Below, in pieces: positions 15,586 through 25,163 of a stretch of 64,000 nucleotides of DNA. Positions within the stretch are counted from its first letter, which is position 1. Each line of letters starts with the position of its first letter. The translations under genes were made by a program, and so were the position numbers. The notes beneath the pieces are model-generated. The model ran no database searches and was not told the DNA's origin. It saw nothing but the letters and a program-made list of their open reading frames with translations. Source of the DNA: Saprospiraceae bacterium (GTDB taxonomy: Bacteria; Bacteroidota; Bacteroidia; Chitinophagales; Saprospiraceae); the NCBI GenBank assembly GCA_016709995.1, contig JADJLQ010000001.1:1-64000 (forward strand). Reading direction: 5' to 3'.

Positions 15586-17496
15586 TTAATAATAATAGCG
15601 CTTAAAGGCCTCCATAGCTTCATATTCTGCCAGGCCAAGTTGATTGTAAGAAGCTGCGGTACCACGGTTTCGGTCTTCTGCCCGTTGCCAGAATTCACGG
15701 GCATCTGATCCTGGAAACAAAGGCCTGTCTTTTTGAGATTGGTGCTTAAATATGGCCTTTCTTTTTCTCATTAATTCGTCCGGCGAAATAGGTACTGCCA
15801 TGTCAATATTTTCTAACTCCCATTCTTGCCATGCACCCCTGTATAACCACAACCAACAATCGTCAATCCAACTTACACGGTCTCTTTTGAGCTCTTCCAG
15901 AGATTGGATGACAGCTTGCAAGCATACTCTGTGTGTCCCATGCGGATCGCTTAAGTCGCCGGCTGCATATACCTGGTGAGGTTTGATTTTCTCCAGGATG
16001 TCCTTGGTGATACGAATATCTTCAGGGCCAATAGGTTTTTTCTTAACGAGGCCGGTCTCATAAAAGGGCAAATCAAGGAAGTGGGCGCGATCATCTGTCA
16101 ATCCCACATTCCTACAACCTGCTTTGGCTTCCGCCCTTCGGATAAGCCCTTTAAGCATTTGTACTTGTTTGGTATCGATTTCTCCAGGTTTTTTGTCTTC
16201 CAGTTGTTTTTTAATCATATGGTATAGCTCTTCCGCGGCCTGTACATCCATATTGAAGGTAGCATGAAAATCTCTGATAAAGTCTGCAAATCGGATTACA
16301 TCCTCATCAAATACGGCGATATTACCACTGGTTTGATAAGCTACATGGACTTCATGACCTTGATCGACTAACCGGATAAAGGTCCCACCCATAGAGATCA
16401 CATCGTCATCAGGGTGTGGGGAAAATATAATCACTCTTTTATGACCCGGAATGGCACGTTCTGGCCGATTGGTATCGTCTGCATTGGGCTTGCCCCCAGG
16501 CCAGCCCGTGATGGTGTATTGAAGTTTATTGAATATGTCTATGTTGATAATATAAGCACTGCCAAATTCTGTTACGATATCACCCATTCCGTTTTCAGCA
16601 TAGTCCCTGTTGGTCAGTTTGAGTATAGGTTTGCCGAGCTTGGTCGATAACCAGATGACAGCTTTTTTGATCAGTGGCTGATCCCATTGACAGGCATCGA
16701 CTAACCATGGTGTTTTGATTCGAGTCAGTCCACTTGAAGCAGGTTCGTCCAGTACAAATAAAGCATTCGGATGTTGTTGGAGGTAAGTCGCCGGTATCCC
16801 ATCATTTACTTTTTCTTCGATCGCCTTTTGCACGATTCTTGCTTTGCCTTCTCCCCAAGCCATCAGGATGATTCGATTGGCACTCATGATCGTCCTGACA
16901 CCCATCGTAATGGCATTTTTAGGCACATTCTCCTCACCAAAAAACTCACTGGCTGCATCTACTACCGTCATAAAGTCCAGAGAGATAAGTCTGGTGATCG
17001 AATTGAGGCCTGATCCGGGTTCATTAAAGCCGATATGTCCGGTGCGACCTATCCCAAGGATCTGAAGGTCCAAGCCTCCGACGGAAGCTATTTTTTGCTC
17101 ATAAGCATGACAGAAATCCGGGACATCTGCTTTGGCCAAAGTACCATCGGGCATATTGATATTCTCTGCTGGTATATCAATATGATCAAACAGATTTTCT
17201 TTCATGAACCGTACATAGCTCTGCAGGGCTGTCGGGTCTATTGGAAAATATTCGTCCAGGTTGAAAGTAACTACATTTTTAAAGCTCAGCCCTTCCTCCT
17301 TATGCAGCCTGATCAATTCTTTATAAACATTGATAGGGGTAGATCCGGTGGCCAGACCCAACACACAAGGCTGCTGCTGGATGGCTTTGGTTTTGATGAG
17401 CTGGGCGATTTCGTGAGCTACCGCCAAAGATCCTTCTATGGCATCCCGGTATATGTGCGTATGGATATGTTCAAATTTTGTTTGTGCTGAAGGCAT
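15586..17496 (-). CDS. nagB: Glucosamine-6-phosphate deaminase with C-terminal PIG-L (LmbE-like) domain
   Basis: The N-terminal half (about residues 15-265) is a NagB isomerase/deaminase, which converts glucosamine-6-phosphate to fructose-6-phosphate and ammonia. Visible motifs are GLATGSTPINVYKEL (phosphate binding), NLDEYFP and GIGRTGHIGFNEPGSG. The C-terminal half (from about 350) is a PIG-L/LmbE deacetylase domain with the zinc motif SPHPDDDVISMGG and a later DLSDPHGTHR. The 636-residue two-domain form is a known Bacteroidota arrangement, so it is not a local fusion error. Likely role: amino-sugar catabolism or cell-wall recycling. It lies upstream of the anchored protein and the DUF4838 gene. 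Confidence 0.93.
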   Translation of the reverse strand: MPSAQTKFEHIHTHIYRDAIEGSLAVAHEIAQLIKTKAIQQQPCVLGLATGSTPINVYKELIRLHKEEGLSFKNVVTFNLDEYFPIDPTALQSYVRFMKENLFDHIDIPAENINMPDGTLAKADVPDFCHAYEQKIASVGGLDLQILGIGRTGHIGFNEPGSGLNSITRLISLDFMTVVDAASEFFGEENVPKNAITMGVRTIMSANRIILMAWGEGKARIVQKAIEEKVNDGIPATYLQQHPNALFVLDEPASSGLTRIKTPWLVDACQWDQPLIKKAVIWLSTKLGKPILKLTNRDYAENGMGDIVTEFGSAYIINIDIFNKLQYTITGWPGGKPNADDTNRPERAIPGHKRVIIFSPHPDDDVISMGGTFIRLVDQGHEVHVAYQTSGNIAVFDEDVIRFADFIRDFHATFNMDVQAAEELYHMIKKQLEDKKPGEIDTKQVQMLKGLIRRAEAKAGCRNVGLTDDRAHFLDLPFYETGLVKKKPIGPEDIRITKDILEKIKPHQVYAAGDLSDPHGTHRVCLQAVIQSLEELKRDRVSWIDDCWLWLYRGAWQEWELENIDMAVPISPDELMRKRKAIFKHQSQKDRPLFPGSDAREFWQRAEDRNRGTAASYNQLGLAEYEAMEAFKRYYY

Positions 17497-17599
17497 ATAA
17501 TTAAGATTTGCGCAAATTTATAAAATCTACCCCTCAATAACATACTGGACAGTGCAGTATCGTCTTTTTAGATAGGAAAGAACGACTAATATTTTCAAT

Positions 17600-17965
17600 T
17601 TACCTGCAGTTTTCAATGTAAGTCTTGATTTCAACATCAGTAAAGGGCTTGGCTCCAAATTCTTTTAGTCGGATGATATAATTGAGCACATTGGCCAAAT
17701 CAGCATTGGAGATCAAGTTGAATGCCGGCATATACTGACCAGTGAGGCTGTCATTCGTCCCTTGGTAAATCTTGCAAATAGTAGCAGACCGACGCTGGGT
17801 AAAGGCAGCTTCTTCCAGGGGTGGTACCAAGCTTAGCAAACCTTCTGCCTGGTCCATATGGCAGTTACCACACATCAACTTATAATTGCGATATCCGTCG
17901 GAATGACCACAACCCACGACGGTCCAAAGCATCAATGCAAAGAAAATATTAATCTTGTTTTTCAC
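17600..17965 (-). CDS. Small c-type cytochrome lipoprotein
   Basis: The 121-residue protein has a lipoprotein signal (VVGCGHSD) and one heme c site, CGNCH, at about residues 32-36. A Met ligand is likely in GQYMPAF, and the C-terminal helix LANVLNYIIRL is typical for small cytochromes c. It overlaps the SCO1-like gene by 17 bases and is the last gene of a three-gene operon. It probably passes electrons in the periplasm, near a terminal oxidase. Confidence 0.85.
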   Translation of the reverse strand: MKNKINIFFALMLWTVVGCGHSDGYRNYKLMCGNCHMDQAEGLLSLVPPLEEAAFTQRRSATICKIYQGTNDSLTGQYMPAFNLISNADLANVLNYIIRLKEFGAKPFTDVEIKTYIENCR

Positions 17966-18563
17966 TGAGCAATAGATCTATATCCTTCATGAGTCGGTCT
18001 ACTTCTGTTGGCTTAGTCCCATCACAAAACGACCTGATATGCCGCTTCTTGTCGACCAAAACAAAGTGGCCAGAATGTATATACCCTCCAGCGGCAGACG
18101 GATCCACCTGGGCTGCAGCGAAATATTGCAGGGCGAGCTGAGTGATATCATCTTTGGGTACGCACACAAAATGCCAGGAAGTGCTGTTGGCGACGCCAAG
18201 TTTATCAGCATATTTTTTTAATGCTGCTACGGTATCATACTTAGGATCAATCGAATGCGACAAAAATTTCACCTGGTTGTTGCCCTGGTACCGATCGTGT
18301 AGGCGCAACATTTGTTGTGCCAGTTTAGGACAGATAGTGGGGCATTTTGTAAAAAAAAAGTCCGCTACATATAAGGATTGATCAAAAGTCTGGTTAGTAA
18401 TGGTATCTCCATGATGGTCTACCAAAGAAAAATCAGGGATGCTGTGATATACGGTATCGCCGTCAACGATTTCAATTTCACCAAGAATAGGCAAAGATCG
18501 GGAAGTTGGTTTGCAGGCTAAAAAAATACCCAGGGAGACTATTACAGAAAAGAATAAACGCAT
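17949..18563 (-). CDS. SCO1/SenC family copper chaperone-like lipoprotein
   Basis: The 204-residue protein has a lipoprotein signal (LGIFLACKP) and a thioredoxin fold with the SCO copper site: Cys-x3-Cys in TKCPTICPKL and a distal His in GGYIHSGHFVLVD. SCO proteins insert copper into the CuA site of cytochrome c oxidase or act as thiol reductases. The upstream neighbour is a coiled-coil lipoprotein and the downstream one a cytochrome c, which supports an electron-transport role. Confidence 0.88.
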   Translation of the reverse strand: MRLFFSVIVSLGIFLACKPTSRSLPILGEIEIVDGDTVYHSIPDFSLVDHHGDTITNQTFDQSLYVADFFFTKCPTICPKLAQQMLRLHDRYQGNNQVKFLSHSIDPKYDTVAALKKYADKLGVANSTSWHFVCVPKDDITQLALQYFAAAQVDPSAAGGYIHSGHFVLVDKKRHIRSFCDGTKPTEVDRLMKDIDLLLSEKQD

Positions 18564-18572
18564 GATAGGAGC

Positions 18573-18980
18573 TTAGTTGGATTTTGGCAGAATACTTTTA
18601 GCAAGTTCGATATTATGCTGCATATGGCTGGAGATCTTATTCATTTGATCGATCTGTGATCGCAAATAACTAATGCTGCTGGTGTCATTGGTCACCGGAT
18701 CCTGATAGTCTGCCATCCAATCCATCATCATTTCGTTAGAATAATCGAGTTCTGTCCGAATACTGTCAATAGTGGTGGCATTGTCAACTGCCGAACTTTC
18801 TTTGATGGCTTTAAGCTGAGCGATCATGGACATAGACTCTCCTTGTTTGGCCATCGTCTCATCGTGGAGTAACATGAGTTGATCATGGAGAGATTTTATG
18901 ATTTTTTCTGTTTCTTTAGATTTGCATTGGAATAGGCTGATTGTGAGAAGACTAAAAATTATTATTGTTATGTATTTCAT
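18573..18980 (-). CDS. Coiled-coil lipoprotein, unknown function
   Basis: The 135-residue protein has a lipoprotein signal with lipobox LFQCKS and then an almost wholly helical, Met- and Ser-rich sequence with heptad character (IIKSLHDQLMLLHDETM, YLRSQIDQMNKISSHMQ). Proteins of this size and style lie next to SCO1 genes in Bacteroidota, in my recollection. It begins the SCO1/cytochrome operon, nine bases upstream, and diverges from the cryptochrome gene across 48 bases. Confidence 0.65.
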   Translation of the reverse strand: MKYITIIIFSLLTISLFQCKSKETEKIIKSLHDQLMLLHDETMAKQGESMSMIAQLKAIKESSAVDNATTIDSIRTELDYSNEMMMDWMADYQDPVTNDTSSISYLRSQIDQMNKISSHMQHNIELAKSILPKSN

Positions 18981-19028
18981 CTTACGATTATTTTTGCAAA
19001 GATATAAAGTGGCCGATCAATCGCGGGT

Positions 19029-20444
19029 ATGAAAAACAAATCAATACTTTGGTTTAGACAGGATTTGAGGATACATGACAATGAAGCACTCTACGAGGCG
19101 ATTAAATGGAACAGTGAAGTCATCCCGGTTTATGTATTCGATCCAAGAGTGTTTCAATCGATTTCCAGGTTTGGTCACAGGCGTATGTCCGGGATACGGG
19201 CCCGGTTTATTATTGAATCTGTCCATGAATTAAGAGCCAAATGGCGTGAGATGGGTAGTGATTTAATCGTGCGAGTAGGGCATCCTGAAGAGATTATTTT
19301 TCAATTGGCCAAACAGTTCAAGACTTCACTGGTGTTTTGTAATCGCGAACGGACTCGTGATGAAGTCTATGCACAGGATACTTTGGAAAAAAATTTATGG
19401 ACGGTCGGCCAGGAAATGCGCTATGCCAGGGGTAAAATGCTCTATTACACCCAGGATCTACCTTTCCCTGTCACGCACACCCCTGACAATTTTTCAACAT
19501 TTAGAAAAGAATTTGAGCGCATCATCCCAGTCAGGCCGGCTTTGGCCATACCAGATTTTGTAAGTCCCATGATGCATCCTTATGATCCTGGCGAAATTCC
19601 GGATTTAAAAGCATTCGACCTGGTACCCTGCACCGAAGATCAAGTATACCATTTTGCTGGGGGAGAGCTGGCAGGACTTCGGCGACTCAAAGAATATGTA
19701 TGGGCTGGAGTAGGCCTGAGAAAATACAGGGCCAAAGATCGATCTATATCTGACCCTTTTTTTACGACCATGCTGTCCCCATGGTTATCCCAGGGTTGTG
19801 TGTCTCCCAAAGTGGTATACCACGAAATAAAATCTTATGAATCAATCAATGGAACCAACGAGAATATCCAGGCATTGTTGACTGAGCTCATCAGAAGGGA
19901 TTATTGCAGGCTGATCGCAAAAAAATACGGTAATAAAGTATTTTTAAAAGGAGGTATAACCGGCAAAGTCAGTGAAAGCCGCAAAGATGAAAGTTATTTA
20001 TTCAACTTGTGGAAAGAAGGAAGATTAGGGATACCGATACTGGATGCAGGTATGAAAGCTTTGAGTGCAACCGGCTATCTGCCTTTTCCTTTGCGTAATG
20101 CTTGTGCACAATTCTTGGTACACACCTTAAAACTCAATTGGCAACTTGGTGCGGATTGGTACGAATCTAATTTGATAGATTACGATCCTGCCAGCAATTG
20201 GGTCAATTGGTTGGTGCTGGCCGGCTTATTGCCTGATAGTGCAGAAGACAAGCCACTGAGTATCAATTTTTTGACTAAAAAATATGATCCGCAGGGCAAA
20301 TTTGTAAGGCACTGGATACATGCTTTGGACAAAGTACCGGACATTAAGATTTTTCATCCGGAACTCATGGATCTGGAGGAGCAAAAAAAATATGATTTTA
20401 TCCCAGGAAAACATTACCCAAAACCAATCGTGACTTATAATTAG
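19029..20444 (+). CDS. DASH-family cryptochrome / photolyase
   Basis: A 471-residue flavoprotein of the cryptochrome/photolyase family. The N-terminal alpha/beta domain begins with ILWFRQDLRIHDNEAL. The C-terminal FAD domain contains LIRRDYCRLIAKKYG, RLGIPILDAGMKAL, GYLPFPLRNACAQFL and the helix with DYDPASNWVNW. The last motif and the overall pattern point to the DASH subfamily, whose members repair cyclobutane dimers in single-stranded DNA using light. The Trp/Asn region of the FAD pocket is intact. It diverges from the SCO1 operon and converges with the nuclease gene, whose stop overlaps its end by four bases. Confidence 0.92.
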   Translation: MKNKSILWFRQDLRIHDNEALYEAIKWNSEVIPVYVFDPRVFQSISRFGHRRMSGIRARFIIESVHELRAKWREMGSDLIVRVGHPEEIIFQLAKQFKTSLVFCNRERTRDEVYAQDTLEKNLWTVGQEMRYARGKMLYYTQDLPFPVTHTPDNFSTFRKEFERIIPVRPALAIPDFVSPMMHPYDPGEIPDLKAFDLVPCTEDQVYHFAGGELAGLRRLKEYVWAGVGLRKYRAKDRSISDPFFTTMLSPWLSQGCVSPKVVYHEIKSYESINGTNENIQALLTELIRRDYCRLIAKKYGNKVFLKGGITGKVSESRKDESYLFNLWKEGRLGIPILDAGMKALSATGYLPFPLRNACAQFLVHTLKLNWQLGADWYESNLIDYDPASNWVNWLVLAGLLPDSAEDKPLSINFLTKKYDPQGKFVRHWIHALDKVPDIKIFHPELMDLEEQKKYDFIPGKHYPKPIVTYN

Positions 20445-21825
20445 ACCAGAGCCGGTTTAGTCTTTTTGATACCTTTTTTCTTTGTCAGATAGTTTTTGAG
20501 TATCATGCAAGCATCGTCATCGGATAAGATGGAATTAAAATCATTTGTATCAAGCGGGATTTGATCATAATCTGATTTAAAATAATAACCCACACACTTG
20601 CCATTTTGCACATATAATAAGGTATGCTCTTCATAATTACGACCTGCTTCATTTATGACAAAAGTCTCTGCCGGATATCCGGGGGTGCCTAGGAGTTGGC
20701 CTGCACGGAGATTGTAGGTATAATGATATTCCTCTCCAATGCAAGCACCAGGGCATTTGCCGATGTGGTGGTCAAAGCAGGTGCCACCATACTTTTCTAT
20801 ACCTGCTAGTTTAAGGCATAACTGGTATCGTTCCACGTTGGCTGCCAGAAAGGATTTAGCGTTCGCTGGAGTGGAAAATTTCTTCACCAGGGTATATTCC
20901 GAATCGGCATTTTCTATCTTGCTGGTGATAAATCTGATATAACCGTTTTCATCCAAATAGCGATAGACACCGATGGGCAATGTTTTTTTCTTAACTGCCG
21001 ATTTATTTCCGGTTTCAACTTTTTGATTTCTTCGTTTTCGCGTAATAAGGCTAGCAATTCACTCCCCGTGATCTCGTAAGTAATGCTGTCAACTTGTTGG
21101 TGCAGCGCTGTTGATTTCTCAGTATGATCTGCAAAATGTTGCAGTATTCTGTCTTTAATATTGATACTCTTTCCTACATAGATGATGTCGCCTTTAGCAT
21201 TGTGAAAATAGTAGATACCACATTCTTCTGGCAGCGAATGAAGATAATCTAAGGAAAGAGAGGCGGGAAGTCTGGACTCTTTGACTCCCTGGTGGATCAT
21301 GTCAAAGGCCATAGATAGATTTTCTTTCCTGCGAAGCACGTGATCCAATACCACACTGGCGGCATAAGCATCATCCAACGCTCTATGTCTATGGGTGACT
21401 TTGATATTAAAATGGTTGATCAGTGACTCCAGGCTATAGGATCGAAGGCCTTCGATCGATTTTCTGGCCAATCGTTTGGTGCATAGTTGCTTTCTGGTAA
21501 AAGTATAACCCAACCTGGAAAATTCCTCCCGGATAAAATTATAATCGAATCTCACATTGTGCGCTACAAAGATGGCGCCCTCGGTAAGTTCTACGATTTG
21601 TTTAGCCACCTCAAAAAATTTAGGAGCTGCCTCTACCATACCTGAGTGAATACCGGTGAGTCGGGTGATCTGAGGGGGAATCGATATGCCCGGATCGATA
21701 AGTGATTCAAACCTGTCTAATTCTTTTTCGCCGTCATATAAGATGATCCCAATTTCGATGATCCTGTCTCTGCGGGGTAATCCACCCGTGGTCTCTATAT
21801 CTATCACCGCATATTTGGTCGACAT
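20441..21825 (-). CDS. DnaQ-like exonuclease fused to GIY-YIG nuclease domain, one frameshift
   Basis: The first part (from 21825) is a DEDD 3'-5' exonuclease like the DNA polymerase III epsilon subunit: AVIDIETTGG (Exo I), VAHNVRFDYNFI (Exo II) and HRALDDAYA (Exo III). A UvrC-type GIY-YIG domain follows (CGIYYFHNAKGDIIYVGKS). The frame breaks at the 7-T run 20983-20989; one added base gives RKKTLPIGVYRYLDE and continues to 20441 (IGKCPGACIGEEYH). The repaired protein has about 460 residues, the usual length of this Bacteroidota family. A DNA-repair role is likely by domain content. The break looks like a homopolymer consensus error. Confidence 0.88.
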
Positions 21826-21877
21826 CTTGTAATTTTACTTTTTTATTATTTTCAAATTTACCAACTCTTTTTACATT

Positions 21878-23101
21878 ATGCTTTTCTTTAAAGTGTTTAT
21901 AGGCCCAATGATATTATTTCTGGCTTGTGGTATGGGCCACACTGATCTTCGGCAAAGTGTTGATAATAAGTCAGATGTATCTATTTTGGCTCCTTTGCCC
22001 GGGTCCTATAATCTTAATGCTTTATTGCCTGAGCTGCAAGGCAAACGAGTAGGACTTGTGGTAAACCAAACTTCGATAATCGGTCATACCCATCTCGTCG
22101 ATACGCTGCTCAGCCAGGGTATCACCATCAACAAAATCTTTTCTCCTGAACATGGCTATCGCGGTGAGGCCGACGCTGGAGAACATGTGCTATCTGAAAA
22201 AGATCCAGCCACTGGCATCCTCTTAGTCTCTTTGTATGGCGATCGGCGCAAACCACTGCCTGAAGATTTAACCGGGCTCGATATAGTCGTCTTTGATATC
22301 CAGGATATTGGAGTACGGTTCTATACCTATATCGCTACCATGTCCTTACTCATGGAAGCCTGTGCTGAACAGCATCTCCCACTTATAGTACTGGATAGGC
22401 CTAATCCAAATGGCTACTACGTAGATGGCCCTCTATTGAAAAAAGAATTTAAATCTTTTATTGGCATGCATCCGGTGCCTGTAGTTTATGGACTGAGTAT
22501 CGGCGAGTATGCCCAAATGGTTAATGGTGAAGGCTGGCTAGCCAATAACGTTAAGTGTGAGCTTAGGGTGATCCCATGTAATAATTACGATCACACGATG
22601 ACCTATGATCTCCCTGTCAAACCATCGCCCAATATTCCTAATCTGCGATCTACGCTGCTATATCCGTCTATCTGCTTTTTTGAAGGTACCAATTGCAGTG
22701 AAGGGAGAGGTACTGAACAACCTTTTGTGATTTTTGGGCATCCAAAGTATACTGCAGGCGATTTTCAATTCACACCTGTACCCAGACCCGGCGCTAAATC
22801 CTCCAAATTATACAATCAAATGTGCAATGGTCATAATCTCACTGCTCTGTCTATTGAAGAAATCATGAGTTGGCGACGAATCAATCTTTATTGGTTATTA
22901 AAGTTGTATCAAAACATGAAGGATCGTGATGACTTTTTTCTTAAAAATAATTTTTTCAATAAACTGGCCGGCAATACCGAGCTGATGGCCCAAATCAAGG
23001 CCGGAATGTCAGAAGAAGAGATCAGAGCTACCTGGCTCTCGGATATCACAGCTTATAAAAAAATAAGAAAGAAGTATTTGATATATCCTGACTTTGAGTA
23101 A
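21878..23101 (+). CDS. NamZ-like exo-beta-N-acetylmuramidase (DUF1343)
   Basis: A 407-residue exported protein, with signal-like sequence ending near FLACGMG. It matches DUF1343, the family of NamZ, which removes terminal MurNAc from peptidoglycan fragments. Family motifs are GKRVGLVVNQTS, KIFSPEHGYRGEADAGE, VSLYGDRRKPLPEDL, VFDIQDIGVRFYTYI, VLDRPNPNGYYVDGPLL and SEGRGTEQPF. The glutamates in SPEHG and in EGRGTE are likely active-site residues. Together with NagB it suggests cell-wall amino-sugar recycling, though the genes are not adjacent. Confidence 0.9.
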   Translation: MLFFKVFIGPMILFLACGMGHTDLRQSVDNKSDVSILAPLPGSYNLNALLPELQGKRVGLVVNQTSIIGHTHLVDTLLSQGITINKIFSPEHGYRGEADAGEHVLSEKDPATGILLVSLYGDRRKPLPEDLTGLDIVVFDIQDIGVRFYTYIATMSLLMEACAEQHLPLIVLDRPNPNGYYVDGPLLKKEFKSFIGMHPVPVVYGLSIGEYAQMVNGEGWLANNVKCELRVIPCNNYDHTMTYDLPVKPSPNIPNLRSTLLYPSICFFEGTNCSEGRGTEQPFVIFGHPKYTAGDFQFTPVPRPGAKSSKLYNQMCNGHNLTALSIEEIMSWRRINLYWLLKLYQNMKDRDDFFLKNNFFNKLAGNTELMAQIKAGMSEEEIRATWLSDITAYKKIRKKYLIYPDFE

Positions 23102-23150
23102 GTAATTTGTATAACAGCATTACAGATTGAATGCAATTACAGGAATTTTG

Positions 23151-23777
23151 TTATAAAACTGCTTTCAAAAATGCCTCATCAGTAGGCAATACTTTAGAGC
23201 CGAAAAAATGAGTCAATTCGCCTTTTTCGTTGACTACATATTTACAAAAATTCCAACTTGGCTCTTTGTCATTCCAACCATTAAGATCTTTAGATGAAAG
23301 CCACTGGTATAAGGGGTGCTTGCCTTCACCTTTGACGATTATCTTTTCAAACATTTGGAAGGTTACACCATAGTTTTTTTGACAAAAGCTGGCTATCTCC
23401 TGGCTTGAACCTGGCTCTTGTGCCCCAAACTCATTGGCAGGGAATCCCAGGACAACCACCTCATTGCCATGCAATTCATGAAACTTTTGCCAATCAGCAT
23501 ACTGTGGAGTAAAACCACATTGTGATGCTACATTCAGGATGACCACTTTTTTACCGCGATAGATGCTTAGATCGATTACCTTGTTACTTTCCAGGGCTCT
23601 CATTTTAAAATCATATAAAGACTGGGTGGCTGTCGGGGTAGAAACTGGTCTTTCCACAGTAGTATTACGGTTGAAAGGCATACTGATTATGCTGAACAGG
23701 GTACTCCAGGAGATGAAATTAAAAAGTAAATTCATAAGGGTAAAGATAATGAGTATGATAAAAATAAATTTTAGCAT
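23151..23777 (-). CDS. Glutathione peroxidase family protein, membrane-anchored
   Basis: The 208-residue protein has an N-terminal membrane segment (FIFIILIIFTLMNLLFNFI) and then a thioredoxin-fold peroxidase domain. The active-site Cys is in NVASQCGFTPQY; the catalytic Gln and Trp lie in GFPANEFGAQEPGSS and PSWNFCKYVV. It is the Cys, not selenocysteine, type and probably uses thioredoxin to reduce peroxides. The anchor suggests it works on the outer face of the inner membrane. Confidence 0.9.
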   Translation of the reverse strand: MLKFIFIILIIFTLMNLLFNFISWSTLFSIISMPFNRNTTVERPVSTPTATQSLYDFKMRALESNKVIDLSIYRGKKVVILNVASQCGFTPQYADWQKFHELHGNEVVVLGFPANEFGAQEPGSSQEIASFCQKNYGVTFQMFEKIIVKGEGKHPLYQWLSSKDLNGWNDKEPSWNFCKYVVNEKGELTHFFGSKVLPTDEAFLKAVL

Positions 23778-23824
23778 ATTTCAAATAACAGTTTCTTATT
23801 AAAATAGTTGTGGCTGTCTCTTGA

Positions 23825-24415
23825 TTACTTTGCTTTTAAGAGATCATGGATCTGAGCATACTGGATCAACATGATGGTTTTGGCATCTTTGATGGATTTA
23901 TTGGTAACCATTTCGATCACTTCAGGGAATGTAACCTCAAGCACTTCGATTTCTTCATGATCCTCCTCTAAACCGCCTCCATCATTGACCTTCATGGCAG
24001 GCTCGTACAGTCCAACAAAAAAATACAAGATCTCCGTTACTGATCCTGGGGACATATAGGCTTCCATTACTTTGTGGACTTCTTTTATTCGATAGCCTGT
24101 CTCTTCTTCAGTCTCTTTGCGGATACACTCTTCCGGATTATGGTCGTCCAATAGACCGGCACAAACCTCGATCATCATGCCATCTTCATTGCCGTTGATA
24201 TAAGTAGGCAGCCTAAATTGTTTGGTGAGCAGGATTGTATTCTGGATAGGGTTGTAAAGCAGGATAGCAGCACCATTACCCCGATCGTAAGCTTCCCGCT
24301 CTACTTTCATCCAACCTTTTTTGGTGGAGAATTGCTCGAAAGTAACTTTTTTGAGGGTATACCAGTGATCAGATAAAATGTCAGTTTTAAGGATTTTTAT
24401 ATGTTGATTATTCAT
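23825..24415 (-). CDS. NUDIX hydrolase, GDP-mannose pyrophosphatase (NudK)-like
   Basis: The 196-residue protein carries a NUDIX box, visible as GLLDDHNPEECIRKETEEET followed by GYRI. The residues around it (VCAGLLDD, YMSPGSVTEILYFFVG) fit the ADP-ribose/GDP-mannose pyrophosphatase group. It would hydrolyse a nucleoside diphosphate sugar. It starts seven bases after the potassium-channel gene and is probably co-transcribed with it. Confidence 0.87.
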   Translation of the reverse strand: MNNQHIKILKTDILSDHWYTLKKVTFEQFSTKKGWMKVEREAYDRGNGAAILLYNPIQNTILLTKQFRLPTYINGNEDGMMIEVCAGLLDDHNPEECIRKETEEETGYRIKEVHKVMEAYMSPGSVTEILYFFVGLYEPAMKVNDGGGLEEDHEEIEVLEVTFPEVIEMVTNKSIKDAKTIMLIQYAQIHDLLKAK

Positions 24416-24421
24416 TCAATT

Positions 24422-25126
24422 TTATTTTGAGTCATCATCATTTTTTTCGACGATATCTTCCTTGGTGTGGGTATGCTTGGGACCAGAGGACAGCCAGGAA
24501 GAAACCAAACCGCTAAAGGTACCAAAGAGTCCTATTCCGGTGATCATCAGGATGGTACTTACGATCCGCCCAAGTGTAGTCACAGGATATCGATCTCCAT
24601 AACCGACGGTGGTGATCGTCGTGATAGCCCACCAAATGGCATCTTCGGCGCTTTTGATGTTACTGGTAGGATCAGTCTCTACTTGTAATATAGCAATCGC
24701 GGAAAATACAATCATCATCACCCCAACTACTGAAGCGGTAGCCACTGCACCTTGTGCTCGGTTTTTAAATATATGATGGACGAGCAGATGAGTAGATTTA
24801 AAAGCTCTTACGATGCGTAATAACCTGATCAATCTGAGTAGTCGGCCTGCACGGAACACATCTATGGCAGGTATACTGGACAATAAATCGATCCATCCCC
24901 ACCGCATAAACTTTAATTTGTTGGGTGCCTTTTTAAAACGAAAGGCAAAATCATATAGAAAGACTATACATATTCCGTTGTCCACCAGGTTTAAAATTTT
25001 GGATATTTCTTCGGGTATATCGGCAAAAGTTTCTATGATCAATGCTCCCAATACGTAGAGAGAAAGAAATATAATGATCAGGTTGAGCGGAGTCAGCTCC
25101 TCTCCCTTATTATTTTCTATTTCCAT
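24422..25126 (-). CDS. Voltage-gated-type potassium channel (ion transporter)
   Basis: The 234-residue membrane protein has the six-helix plan of a Kv-like channel. An S4-like segment carries repeated Arg (AGRLLRLIRLLRIVRAF), and the pore loop holds the selectivity filter in TTITTVGYGD. The last helix, ILMITGIGLFGTFSGLVSSWL, is followed by a charged tail. It probably conducts K+ across the inner membrane. Confidence 0.92.
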   Translation of the reverse strand: MEIENNKGEELTPLNLIIIFLSLYVLGALIIETFADIPEEISKILNLVDNGICIVFLYDFAFRFKKAPNKLKFMRWGWIDLLSSIPAIDVFRAGRLLRLIRLLRIVRAFKSTHLLVHHIFKNRAQGAVATASVVGVMMIVFSAIAILQVETDPTSNIKSAEDAIWWAITTITTVGYGDRYPVTTLGRIVSTILMITGIGLFGTFSGLVSSWLSSGPKHTHTKEDIVEKNDDDSK

Positions 25127-25163
25127 AATAGCCTATTGATAGAATCACAATAATAATACCATT

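Noticed and set aside
15586..17496. NagB and PIG-L domains joined by a sequencing error
   Set aside because: The two-domain form of about 640 residues is, to my knowledge, normal in Bacteroidota, and the linker region reads as continuous protein.
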